From positions 121,220 to 185,219 of the forward strand of contig OENT01000151.1 of NCBI GenBank assembly GCA_900239685.1: a stretch of DNA of 64,000 nucleotides, read 5' to 3'. The notes under the pieces were generated by a model that was not told the DNA's origin, ran no database searches, and saw only the letters and a list, made by a program, of their open reading frames with translations. Below, in pieces: positions 40,320-52,737 of the stretch. Position numbers and translations under genes: made by a program. Position 1 is the first letter of the stretch. Each line of letters starts with the position of its first letter. This DNA is from Rotaria macrura. Lineage: Eukaryota; Rotifera; Eurotatoria; Philodinida; Philodinidae.

Positions 40320-42399
40320 ATGGCAACTAAACGTAATAAAAGTAAGTATTAGTCTTGTTTGTATTTCTTGATCTATCCATTTTTTTTCAATCATCCTATG
40401 CATATAGAGATACAGAAGCAAAACTGCACTATATTTTTTCTTATTTAAAAACTAAGGTTTAATTTCATTTGATCGTGGTATTCCTCCTTTATTAAACCAT
40501 CGTACTGATACGAATTTACACAGTGATGCCGATCAGACACTTACAAATACAGATGATCGATGGACAAAAGACGATATAGCTAATATATTCTTCGCATCTA
40601 GTGATTCCCAAGATACATCAAAACTAGCAGTATCCGCAAGACCCACAGTTGAAATTTTACGTGCCAATTCACCTACATTCAAACGTTTAGTAGCTGCACG
40701 ACAGAAACTTGATAAATATCTTCTTTCAATATCAAATATTCATTCTAATAGTCGACTAGAAAGACATGCACCACAGGATACAACTAATATGTCAAGCCAT
40801 GAAAAACAACCAACAACAAATGCACCAATTGCATCATTATCATCATTGCCTAGACGAGTAAAACAGCAACACGATTCCAGTACTGTAGCTCTTGATAAAA
40901 TAACTTATGAAACTGCTTCGTCATACAATGGTAATTTGAAACAAAAATGTTCATTAGAAATTTGGCTACCCAAACCTGATTCTGAGGATGACGATGAGAA
41001 CGATGGACTCATAGGTCGAATAACACCAACGAATTCAAAGTTTTCGATCGGTAAAAGATCCCAATCACCAAACTCAGCACCTGTTCGAAGTCGTCGAGCC
41101 AGTGTCATGAAAGTAACAATCAATACTACAAATATTGAAACAAAATGGATCGATGATACATCTTCAAGAAAATTGGAACCTATGGTTATACCTCGCCTTT
41201 ATCACTATGAAGAATATTTAAAAGATCTAACCGAAGAGCGACCACGTTCAAGTAAAAGTAGTTACACAGCAAAATCGAATGGCACAGGATCAATCAAAAG
41301 TTTTAAACGTCCACGGCAACGTTCACATAACCGACGTACGTCAGCGTCAACAAATCATACTGAAGAAACAGTACAATCGACTGTATCAGAAAAACCTATG
41401 ACATCAAAAAATTTAATTGCAAATATCAAACAAACTCCTACTAATCATGAATCGAAAGGTAAAGTAGGATATCAGAATTCTATGATGATAAATGAACTAA
41501 TGAAAAAATATTCAATGATTAAAAAATCTCATCAAGAATTAATAAGAGCAAGATTACGAGCTGAAAAACGTCAACAAGATGCAAAATTTAATGCACAAAT
41601 ATCGAAAGGTGTTTTTTTTAATATTCTACAGAAAATGAAACAATAAAATTCCTTTTCCTTCCTAGATCATACACTGACAACGCCACCGGCATCAGATTCA
41701 GCATCAAATAATTCCTCTGATTATTTATCGATTTCGGCCAAAAAACTCCTCAACGATAATTCACCGCCACGATCGGCTACCATCTATCAAAATATTAATT
41801 CAAAATTACAAGATCGCCGTTCAGCACATTCCAAACCAACGAATTCTAATAGTTCGCCTCAAAAACGTTTAGTATCGATTGTTAAACATTTTCAACAACG
41901 TCAAACTTCGACGAATACGAATACGAATACGAATACTTTACCAGCCGTTACTGGAAAAAAAAATGATGAATCGTCACGCTATTTAGAACGTAGTAAAACA
42001 CTAAATGTTCTCTTCGATATTCCTTTCGAGAATAAAAATAAAAGTGCACCACATTTACCTGCTCAATCGTATAGTCCCGACATCGTCTCCAAAGCATATA
42101 ATCTCGCACAAAACAAAACTAATGGAGTTGAGCAAATGTCCCCACGCGTTTCTAAACGAACGGTACCACCTATTGGACTTTCACTTCGTGCTCCCGAGCA
42201 ACAACCACAGCAAAAAGAGCAAACCATACAACCGCTTGCTGAATTAATTCAATATCAAAACATTCAAAACTCTGCCCAACGTTATCATCATTCTGCACAT
42301 CCGTCAACAACCTTAGATGTTTCATCGAATAAAGCACTCGTCCATTTAAAATATAGTAACAGTGGAAGTACAGATCGTAACTGTCTCATACCTGAATAG
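40320..42399 (+). CDS. Unrecognised 635-aa disordered protein
   Basis: Exons 40320-40341 (22 nt, MATKRNK plus one base), 40457-41608 and 41666-42399; introns 115 and 57 bp; total 1908 nt in frame. The intron at 41609-41665 (GTGTTT..CCTAG) removes an apparent stop at 41644, so the gene does not end there. The protein is Ser/Thr/Asn/Gln-rich with basic and acidic patches (PDSEDDDEND near residue 200; KRPRQRSHNRRTSAS). A helical stretch near 365-390 (LMKKYSMIKKSHQELIRAR) may form a coiled coil. A (TN)4 run comes from an ACGAAT repeat at 41917-41940. No signal peptide or membrane segment. I do not recognise the family. It converges tail-to-tail with the BRD8-like gene, 274 bp apart. Confidence 0.7.
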
Positions 42400-42673
42400 T
42401 TATTTCTTTTCAACTATGATATTTTATGCAAGTTTGACTTTGTATCTTTTTCTTAATTGCTATTTTTCACCAACTATATCAAGTTAACACAGGTGGATTT
42501 GAACAAAAATTTAACAAATAACATGTATTTTCGCCTTTTGTTTGTGTAGTCAGAAATTATTATTCACCCACCCACACTCACACACGCAGATATATATATA
42601 TATACAAAGAAAATCAAATATGTGAAAATTCATTAATATGTCGAAAGAAGTTGTAGAAGAATAAGAATAGGAA
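42400..42673. other. Convergent intergenic spacer with CA/TA repeat
   Basis: The spacer holds an ACCCACCCACACTCACACAC tract followed by a (TA)n run at about 42590-42604. It serves as the 3' region of both flanking genes. Confidence 0.6.
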
Positions 42674-45600
42674 TTATTGAGTCGCTTTACGTAGACGTTT
42701 ATTCATAGGATGATTTGATGTTGTTTGACGTCGAAGATTTTTCGTTGATAAATCTGATGATTCTGTTATGGGTGCTTGTATGCTTGACGAATTATACAAA
42801 ATACTATCATCGGCACCATTTTCACTATCTGGACGGCATACATCTGATGAAATGCTGTCGATTTTCCATGGTGCATGAACATTTTCAATAGGCTAAACAT
42901 AAAACAACTCTTCAAATTGTAACAAGAATTAGGCGAGTCTGGTGGGAAAAGGTTTTTCTTCGGCCGGAATTTTGAGCGGATTATTTTGTAAAATTTCTTA
43001 AGTTCCGTTAATAGAGAGATAGTTAAATGAATTAAGTATCTAAATGGTTTGCTTTTCTTATTGACATTAGTTGATGATCTTCTCGATACATAGAAGTTAC
43101 TTGTGTGTCGCATCTAAGAATCATTTGCAAACAAAAAACCGTTTGTTTTTGACATACTGAATGTGACAAGTTCGCATTAGAAATCTTTTTTCTTTTGAAA
43201 AATCAATTCAATTGGAGAACTATTCAATTGCAAAAAATTAAAATCAAGAACAAAGAGTCTCTCGTTAGGATTAATCACGTGTAAATATGAAGATTTTCAG
43301 GGATATTTCACATGTTATGTGCAATCGTTGCCTCGTAAGACAATAGATAACACATTCATTCATTCATTCATTATCTTCTAGTTCTATCAGCTGAATCGAT
43401 ATAATTGTATGTAATCAAATATCATAATCTTTTGTTTTCATGTGAATCAAATATTCATGTACAGCAAATGTATCAGAGAATCATATTCTGATTTTTACAG
43501 GCTCATACATTCAATCATCTTTTTTCTGTTTGACTTTATTCGAATAATTGTCAGATTCTGTTCTCAATGATTTATGTCAATGTTAAGATACATTTTGACA
43601 ATTAGAAGAACTCAAAATTTCCAATACAGTCTTTATATAAGTTTTCTAACAAACAAAAACCTTACTTTGTTCGATCGAGGACGATTTTTCATGGGAGTCC
43701 TACAGAAAACTATGGACAGAGAACTAATTGCATTTCTAATCAACTGATGAACATTAGAAGTTCTATAGTTATGAGAATTACATTTGAATAATTCTGTCAA
43801 GTTGTAATTCTACAATTCAAACATTTCTAAATATATCTAGTTCTTAGCAGTAAAAGTAATAGTTAAATCATCATTAATATCTGAAAACATGCCTTGATTC
43901 TAACTTAGGTGATAACTTTTCTTAGAACAATCTTATCAACAAATATATAAGATATTGTCGAAAAGGGAGTGAATGAATTGAGAATCATTGTTCATGAAAC
44001 TTGATTAAATAATTAAAATTGTCTTACGGAAAATAATTCCATTGCATAGTTTACCATATATTTTGCATGTCCATGTATATCAAGATTTCTGTGATACATC
44101 GATAAAGCGTTGTTAAACATTAACAATAGATCACGTTCAAATAGAAGGATATTATCATCATAATCACCATTTGTCATACGTTCACGTATTTCAGGTATAT
44201 CTAATGGTTTTTTTATGCGAGTATAATATTCATCGGGTAATTTAAAAGATTTAAGAGGTTTAGCAAAATCAGAGCCATATCTGAAAAGAACAGAAATTTA
44301 ACATAGACATTAAAATATTGGAGATTTTCCGTTACTTTGCTGTTTTCAAATTATTAACAATTGATATAATCGATTTACGAAAATTGTGTTTCGATAAATT
44401 TGTCGTTAAGCTTTTAAAAACAAATGAAGTTGCTCGTTTTTTGTTTCTAAAAAAATCAATCTTTGTTTTCATACCGAGGTTTTCTAGTTGAAGTTTTTGC
44501 TATAATTGATTCATCATTAGAAATCTTAGAACCATCTTCAATCGAAGCTGTTTCATCAACAACAAAGCTAGCGCTATCATCAATATCAGTATTAGTTAGC
44601 GCTGCTGTTACTTCCGTATTATCGACTTCGATTTGTTCAGTATTAATTTGATTAACTTCATTTTCATCGTTAGCAACATGTTTTGATATTCCTTCGATCG
44701 ATTCAGTTTCAACAGTTTCATGAGCCAAATCCTGCTTTGATTGTAGTCGATCGTTATCCAACATACAGGAATCACTTGAACTAGTAGGAATCAAACTATC
44801 AGAAGGATTCAATGCTTCTTGTGGCTCGTCGTTACTAAATATCAGTGTACTTGATGTTTCCTTTCCATGTGTAGATGAAGCAGATCCTACCTTGGTGTTG
44901 CTCGTTCTTCAGTTGACAGTCTTGTGTCAGACACTGATTGATTACTAACACCGTTACTGCTGGCAAGTTCATATAAATCTTTATCATTTGAGCATGAAGC
45001 TTCAATAGGTATTGCAGGTATATTTGATGCTTCATTTGCATCGTTGTGTTCAACGGACATACATGTTGATTCATCTTGATCCATAATCAAATTTGCACTT
45101 CTTACTGATTCATCCATATGAGAAATGTGTGTGAGTTCAGTTCGATCATTATCATCATTAGAACTAAGTTCAATTTCATCAATATCAATTTCGTTCGATT
45201 GATTTTGGTTATCATTGGATAATTGACATTCGTTTTCAAACAATATATTATTTGATTGTATGATGATTGGAAAAGATGTTGTATTAGTTGTATCAGAATT
45301 TTTATGACTATCCATAGTAGGTACTTCTCGATCATTTTCATTATCGGCCACATGTGTTTGCTCTTGAGGAATAGTATTGATGTTCATTTGTTCATTTGGA
45401 AAGAACGGTGGTGGTGGTGGTGGTAACAGTTCCGCAGGATATGACCATCTTTGTTGCTAATAAACAAACAGAAGGTGCAAATTTTCGATTATTTGAAACT
45501 TAGATTAATGATGAACATTACTTCTATATCTGATGTCTGAGTTGATTGTTGGTTTACGTGAAATTTGAGACGTTTGAGCATTTTTATTTTTTGTCCTCGT

Positions 45601-48231
45601 TCAGTATCTTGTGTGCTATTATCAGTAGTGGCTCTACGAACAAATGAAAATATTGCAATATTCTACGACGAGAACTAGTTTAACAATACTTATTGCGAAC
45701 ATCTTGTAATACATCATTGATATCGTTTGGTTTAACTCGACCACTTTTAAATAAACGTAGGAAATCATATGTAGCAATAAGTAAATCTCTTGATTCAGTC
45801 ATTCTTTCACATAGATCGCCGTAATAGAGACGTTTTATTGTTGAGAATATGTGAGTATCAAGACGTTCAGTTGATTGCTTATTCCTTCAAGAAAAAATTA
45901 TAAAAAAGAAGTAAAACTTTCAAAGATATTTCTCACCAATCTTGACCATACTGTTGACATAGTAAATGAAATTGTATTCTACAATTCTATAAGTAAAAAC
46001 AAAACAATAAATTCTCATTAACATCGCTGTAAAACAAAAAATATGAAGTGCAACGCAGCTATGTTTGGTTATCATAAAATAATAGCTTTAGCACGTTCTT
46101 ATTGATTATGAACAGCTTCACCGCCATTTCATTTAACCGATCAAAATTAGCATTCAGTCGATGGTAGTCTTTCAACAATATCTGCCATACGTCCCGAGAC
46201 ACAAAGAATGAAAAAGTCGACTGGTAATGTTTAAATTTTCTCGATTCCAAAATTGGAAAACATTTTTCAAAAGAATGTACACATAAAAAAGAAGAGAGAG
46301 AGATACAATGCTACAACTCACTAAAATTGATGTTTTGCAAAACCTAGCCAACTGATATTCGAAAAAAATTTTCTAATGAACTGTTTTCGTACTTGCCTCA
46401 TGTCTACTAATTATTCTGAAGTGTAGCATCTAGAAACAACTACTATGGAGAGTAAAGAGTAGATCCTAATTAAGAGGCAGGTACAAAGCAATTATTTTGT
46501 TTGTTCGATGAAAAAACTGTCAACATCCTAACGTCTACTTTTTGATTCTGTTCTAGTAAATTTTTCGTTAATTTCGATAGTAGCAACAAGAATAATTATC
46601 ACACCAGCTATTAGTAATTGGCGATTGTAAAGATTATTTTCCTCAGGTGAAGTGACATTCATTGATAATCGTATATACGTATTACCATCAGTAGTTGATA
46701 GCATATTACTTTTACTTATTCATTCATATGAGAGATACAAGAAAAGAAAACTAATATTGTAACATTGTTTATCTTTCTGTTATTATTAAATTCGGAAGTT
46801 TGCGTTTTTCTTACTCATAAAACTGATGATGCAAAAATCTTACGAGATTAAATGACATAATTGTCTTTCTACATTCTTGTTTTGTATGAATAAGATACCG
46901 GTGAAAACCTACAATTCCCGAACACTTTTGAAATGATTAAGACTGTGGTAAAAAGTCATTATGCAGGTCACAAAATGTAGAGCTCCTAAACATAGGATAA
47001 TAAAGTGATAATGTTCCACACTATGCACAAAATCGAATTTGTTGTTTTTTAATTAAATGTACCATGTCGATTTATAACTTAAATAATGAGTATCTACTCA
47101 CACGTTTAAGTGCAGTTTCATAGAAAAAATCTAAGTAATAAAAATATTCTAGTTAAAATTCGGGAAAACTTCTTGATAATCTCACAAGACTCGTACAAAA
47201 AAAACGTCAGCATGTCTTCGAGAGAGTGTCATCGAATTCTATACGAAATTTTTCATATTAACAACTGAGAACTTTCAAATATGAAGACACACTGAACAGA
47301 CAATGTCGTTTGTTAGTTCCATGCCATTCTCGTTTTCAATTTTGAGACCATGTAAACACTAATGACATTGACTCATATCCTTACATTTTCCTTTTACCAA
47401 GCAACCAACATCAATCAGTAGAAGACGAGAAATAGTTCTTGAATGATTCAGAAGATGTCAATATTTCGATAGTTTGGTGTCCGCCAGAACACATAGTTCC
47501 CGCGATACTGATAACAGTTTTGTATACAATATGACATGTAAAGGGAACCGTTTAATATCAAGCAAAGAAAAGTTATCAACATTGATACAGGCTTACTAAA
47601 AGACACTATCCAGAAGACGTACAATCATTAAACAATCATCAAATTGTCAATTGGGTCAACATCGAAATGATATTTCATTTGACCAAGAGAAACAAACAAA
47701 ACTGTATGTAAATTAGACTTAAAGAGACGGTATAATCTAGTAAAATCTAAATTTGTAGGATATCACTACTATATTAGAACACGTAATAAGGATTATGTTC
47801 ACATCTCCATAATGACTAACTGAATATCGCTTGGAATTCATCAGCTAACAAACTAATCGTAAGAGTTATGAATGAAAATTCGTTTTCTAATGAAAAGTAA
47901 AACAGAATTTGTTGAATAGCTATCCATAAGACGATTTTCATATTGAAAGTAATTTTCTTCTAAACGCGTCAATGTTTATGCGTACATAACGTCTTCTTCA
48001 GATTTGTATTTCTATCTCTATAGTTGAACACTGATTTTAGATTATGTTCCATAAAAATGAAAAATAACGTTGGTTCATTGGAAATCATATCATATTTACT
48101 TGTGCTGTTGCATTCATTTCTTGAGCTAGATCAAGTGCAACTAAATCCCATCGTTCTGGATTCAATCCATATTTACAAACAGTAAAAGCTAGCATATAAT
48201 TTGATTTCATGTCCCAATTAGGATTTGCCAT
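42674..48231 (-). CDS. BRD8: BRD8-like bromodomain protein (TIP60/NuA4 subunit family)
   Basis: Exons 48100-48231, 45937-45986, 45690-45884, 45522-45633, 44891-45456, 44475-44834, 44336-44446, 44028-44280 are phase-consistent (593 codons). A tail of 43666-43699, 43090-43113 and 42674-42892 follows. The N terminus, with WDLVALDLAQEM and NCRIQFHLLCQ, resembles the SANT-like start of BRD8. A long acidic Asn/Ser/Asp-rich linker follows, including PPPPPPFFP. The bromodomain near 486-590 includes RIKKPLDIPEIRERM and ERDLLLMFNNALSMYH. The position of the acetyl-lysine-binding Asn is Tyr571. The C terminus ends NKRLRKATQ, an NLS-like tail. The junction between exons 44028-44280 and 43666-43699 is one base out of phase for the best tail reading, so a microexon or an assembly error is likely there. 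Intron 1 is 2.1 kb. BRD8 works in chromatin acetylation in the nucleus. Confidence 0.7.
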
Positions 48232-48326
48232 CTGAAAAAAAATTTCGTTTTTCTTCTTTACTTTAACCAAGAAAAAAAATTTAATTTTTTTGTTTGCATG
48301 CACAATAGAATAAATCTTATAAATGA
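48232..48326 (-). promoter_or_regulatory. Short MSS4-BRD8 spacer with acceptor abutting the BRD8 ATG
   Basis: Only 95 nt separate the MSS4 stop from the BRD8-like ATG on the same strand. The spacer ends in a T-rich tract and TTTTTTCAG placed directly before ATG. No cis donor in the right place leads to it. This fits a spliced-leader trans-splice acceptor in a two-gene operon, which has been described for bdelloids. A distant non-coding 5' exon upstream of MSS4 would be the alternative. Confidence 0.5.
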
Positions 48327-48728
48327 TTACTTATATTTAATTCTATCAATAGCAACATAGAATTCTTTTTCTAATTGTCTAGTTAACGAATTTATCGGAG
48401 AAAAACCTATTGGGCCACGTTCACAATTAGCACAAACAAGATATTTTGTTTGATTATTAACTGTATTTGAAAAACCAACATTTTCAAATGTAAACATATC
48501 GGATACGAGCCAAAATGTTTCTAATGAATCACAGACATGATCACTACCATTAATTGATAGACGATTATTTTCTGTATCGGATGATGGATTCTTTTCAATA
48601 ATCATTTGTGGTAGTAATGTTGGTTTATTGGTTAAAATAGCTGTTTGTGGGCGAAGTATAATATCATCACAAAATGAACATACAATTGTTTGTGTATTAC
48701 GATCACCAATGGCGGGTAAATTATCCAT
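48327..48728 (-). CDS. RABIF: Mss4/RABIF homologue (Rab guanine-nucleotide-release factor)
   Basis: Single exon, 133 aa; human MSS4 is 123. It shows both zinc-binding pairs, CSFC near 18 and CANC near 100, and the family core ETFWLVSDMFTFENVGFSN, TKYLVCANCERGPIGF and EFYVAIDRI. Mss4 proteins bind nucleotide-free exocytic Rabs and act as GEF or chaperone in the cytosol. An insert of about 15 residues (ILTNKPTLLPQMIIEKNPSS region) lies between the first Cys pair and the core. It stops 95 nt before the BRD8-like start, suggesting co-transcription. Confidence 0.9.
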   Translation of the reverse strand: MDNLPAIGDRNTQTIVCSFCDDIILRPQTAILTNKPTLLPQMIIEKNPSSDTENNRLSINGSDHVCDSLETFWLVSDMFTFENVGFSNTVNNQTKYLVCANCERGPIGFSPINSLTRQLEKEFYVAIDRIKYK

Positions 48729-51700
48729 AAAAAATAAAGCCGATCGTCCTTTTTTTCTATTCTTTTAATCTATAAATGGAAGACGAATTTTTTTTCTACA
48801 AGCTTCTAAAGTACAAATAGGCACACATTCATGGATATATAGACTAGACGACATATAAAAAGAAAAAAAACCATTCATGTAATTGGTGAAGTTCGTTCTC
48901 TCCTTTATTAAACATGCATATACCAAGTGTTATGCATGCATTGATCTACTGTCTGATGAAACACGATTCTGCTCATATTTTAGTGGTTACTTCTAAATGC
49001 AGTGAGTGAACATTATTTTTTCAAAAGAATCAAATAAAGAAATTTACGTACATTCAAAATCGACGTAATATGAACAATAATTTTACGAAAATATGTTGCT
49101 AGTTATTTTAAGAAAAATAAGTAGGTGACGCCCTGTGCTGTTTATCTTTGACAACGACGAAATAATTAACCGTGACAGACTAACAAAATTTTACAAATCT
49201 TAAAATCTTTTGATCAGTAATGTGAACTACTCTTCACACATTCGCTGACGCGTTGAACTTGTTTGTATCAATTGTTTTGCTATAATTTTCATATTAGCTT
49301 TTTTCGAACAAAGATGACGCCATTTGATGACATCGATAGATAGTCAAAATGAAAATGACTCGAAACAGCAAGTGCACCAATGAATGGATTCTCCTCAGTG
49401 ATGATGGAATGAGTCATTTCCATCAATTTTTGTAGACTAGACTACACTTATTTATTTAAGTATTCATTCACGTGTACTGGTTGTAAGATATGAGCTGAAT
49501 AGACAAACTATATAGTGTAGATGACGCTGTTCAATGGCAATCGAATAATATAGAAAATGACTAAAACCATGGCAAAAATATGGAATAAGAACTTTATGCT
49601 ATATGGCTGACTTTTCTGTCAAATCATCTACTTTGTTGAGAATTATTTTATTTTAAAGTCTATTCGAAAAAGTGCATCGATGCATTCGTTTTTGAAATCA
49701 TGGAATGAATCATTCACATCAGCTCCATAGATGATGATATTGTATTATGATGTTGCGTTTGTTCATTAATTCTACACTTTGTAGTTATTTTCTTGATCCC
49801 CGCTGACATATGTATCTCTCTTTTCTTGGATACTATTAAGCAAAAGTATGAGTTACATTGTATCTCACATATTTTTGGGACAGAAGTTCCGCTTAAGGCT
49901 TTTTCATTTATAAATCTTTCGAAATCATAATCCGTAAACAATCTCAACTTTAGTTTTCACATTCATCGTCTTAGAGTAGACAAAAATAGATCATTCTCGA
50001 TCATATTTGTTAACTATGCTATCTACACATGTATATTTAATTTCAAAGATTACAGGTATTTAGACGGATGTTAAAACAGAGCATGCTGGAAAAAAAATGA
50101 CTTTGTCTTTTTGTTTTTTATTGTTTTAGCTTTCTCGTTTTCTTGACTGCACTTACCTGTCGACTTTTAAATTATTATCTTAATAGGGATGATATTCATA
50201 TTGATTGCCTTGAGGAAAATTTGACGTCTCTGAATATTTATGCTCACCTATACAACCCCGAAAATCTAAATTCTGATTCTTCATTACTGTTCATATGAAG
50301 ATCGAACGATAGTTTGATTGTTCCTGGAAAAATTGCATCAGATGAATGGATATCACTACTGATTTGTCGAAGTCTATCTTTGAAAAGAAAATGTGCATTA
50401 TCACTGTTCGTTGTAAGCGAACAACTGATGGTTGTATAACTGATTTATATTTGATACAAGATCAAGCAGTGAAAATCGATTTCTCTCACCATTCTAACAT
50501 TCGCCTATCAGATGCTAGCAGTAGTTATAGTGCGAGGCTAATATGATCAAGCGAAAAATAATAATAGTACTAAGCTGTTTCGTAGACACAAACCCGAATT
50601 CGGAAAGACACTTCGTTTTCCTATTTTCAAGCACACCGATTTATTCATAACTAGAAAGGTTTTCTTACGGATTCATGTGAATTTTATAAGGTGAAACTCA
50701 ATCGATAAATATTTAAATAGTTCATTTCTTTTTTATTTAAACATATATCGAAATACAGTAGGATAGTAAATCTTTGAATTATTGACAATATTTTCAAAGT
50801 GAAAACATATTGAGAATTTAATATAAACTGTGCTAATGGATCATCAGAAAAAAGTTTTTTTCAATCAATGACATGTTCCTAATTCTTCTTCATTTGGTTT
50901 CCTGCCGTTGATTAATACCTGATTTTAAAAAGTTATACTGTCATTTTCGTACATCGAGATGTCCTATTTCTTCAGTTGCTTCATGTATTTCTTTCTTATT
51001 GAATTGTTGACTGCTGCGTAGTACATATTTTTGAATCTATATCATCGGCATCGTCTTGTTCGTTTTGATTGATTGATTGCTGTCTATTGAAGAAGCTGAT
51101 CTAAACTCGAGATCATTTCATCTGACATTGTCAAAGATGAAACTACGGGAGCATCGATGATGAAGATGATGGTAATTGACTGGTAGCCGTTATGATCATC
51201 CTAGGTAGCGTTGTTTGTATCAGCCACGTTAGAAATAGTAATGCACTTGGAATCGTTTGGCAGATTATCGAAGCTTTACTTTTATCTGTGCAATTTAAAG
51301 AAGAATGGTAAACTGTTCATTGAAGATTTGCAGAAGTTTGCCATCGATCAATGTACACTGAGTTCAATGGTAACACTCCATCCAATCTTCATAAAATATT
51401 TAATAATATTTATATTCTTCTGGATTACATTGGTTGTTCGAAGTCGAGACTTCAGTAAAGGAAAGTATGCTTTGTTTATTATCGTGTTTCTTATAAAGGG
51501 ATCTCGTTCTTGCACTGTTCTAACAGAGAATGAATGATGTTCTTGATTCAAACAAGATACATCTTTTCTCGATTGAATTTTGACTGGACTAAAAAACACG
51601 CACTTCAATGATCACAACACATACTTTGTACGAGTAGAAAGACAAAGAATAATACTAAAGCATTAACCAATATTAAAATTCATTTAATACATAATCAATC

Positions 51701-52607
51701 AATGGAAATAATGATTTTTATAAAGAGGAAGCATGCTCCGAATCACACATGATTTTGGACTGTCAACTCTAGATTTTGAACAGCACAGAGCATCGAAGAA
51801 GCCTACGTTAAAGACTATTCGATAGAGAGAATTAAAGTTATCATCAAGTCGAATAAGTCGTACTTGTTTCGTCCACGTTGAAGAACCGTTTCGAACGATT
51901 AACCAAATCATTCTCGTGTATTGTAATATTCAATAAATTGAACCATCCATGAATTTAACTTACAGTGAGTTGTGCATGGTTTCATGTTATAGTTGTCGAC
52001 CTTTTAAATACCAGATTTCGATTTCGAAATAAGCATGATCTAGGTCATTCGAATGATAGTTGCCCGGTTTAGAATAAAATGTTTTCGTTCAATATTCGAG
52101 CAGACTCTAAAAAAACATAGGCTCCATACGAAGTCTGTGCTCAATTGAAGCATCTTTTGGATTCCGTATGAATGAAAATAAAGAACCTTTTTGGTTCTCA
52201 GAAAATGAATTTAGTTTTCGTTTAAATTTCGAAGATTCATACAGAGGAACCACACAGGCTGGACTCCTAAGGTAAAAGTTCGGTAGATCACCTATTTTCG
52301 CGAGTGGGGCGCTACGCGTATTCCAAAAATGCATTAAGTATTGCTGATTTACCATAATTCTTCGAAAACTAATATTGATAAACATTTTTTTAAATCAAAG
52401 ATATCATCACTAGTAATGATAGGCAGTCTATAACAGAGGATATTCTTTCATTTTATTAAACTAGGTAGACCGACCAGCATGCTTTGAAATTAGTTGAGTA
52501 TTGTAATGGAAACATAAAGTTCTCACAGGCATCTGAAAGCTTTCTGCTACTAGACGAATGCTGAGACTAATTTGTTAAGCTTTCAATGCTAACTTCATTT
52601 CGGAAAC
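48729..52607. other. Gene-free stretch
   Basis: About 3.9 kb. Several open frames of 60-110 codons (for example 51211-51537 and 52107-52385) have no recognisable domain and no splice-linked partner. They could be remnants, but I cannot support them as genes. Confidence 0.45.
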
Positions 52608-52692
52608 ATGATATCTCTTCGAATGCTTTTAATATGCTTGTGTATCATTGCTTTTCTCATCACTTTTCATGCTGACGATGTTAACTCAACAA
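52608..52692 (+). CDS. Candidate signal-peptide first exon, rest unresolved
   Basis: ATG at 52608 opens MISLRMLLICLCIIAFLITF HADDVNST and runs into A|GTAAGATG, a strong donor in phase 1. The hydrophobic core and the short polar tail look like a secretory signal. The expected intron contains the GC-rich element at 52738-53968. A TCTCTTGGCAG acceptor follows at 53996 and would add 15 mostly hydrophobic codons ending at TGA 54041. The downstream exon is therefore uncertain; the gene may have been disrupted by the insertion. Confidence 0.3.
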
Positions 52693-52737
52693 GTAAGATG
52701 AATTGTCCTTTTCACTGAACTCAAAACACACCTATAT

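Noticed and set aside
41609..41646. Apparent end of the 40.3 kb gene at TAA 41644
   Set aside because: Lies in a 57-bp GT..AG intron; splicing keeps the frame open to 42399.
46059..46250. 63-codon minus-strand frame in BRD8 intron 1
   Set aside because: No matching splice phases with the neighbouring exons and no BRD8 similarity.
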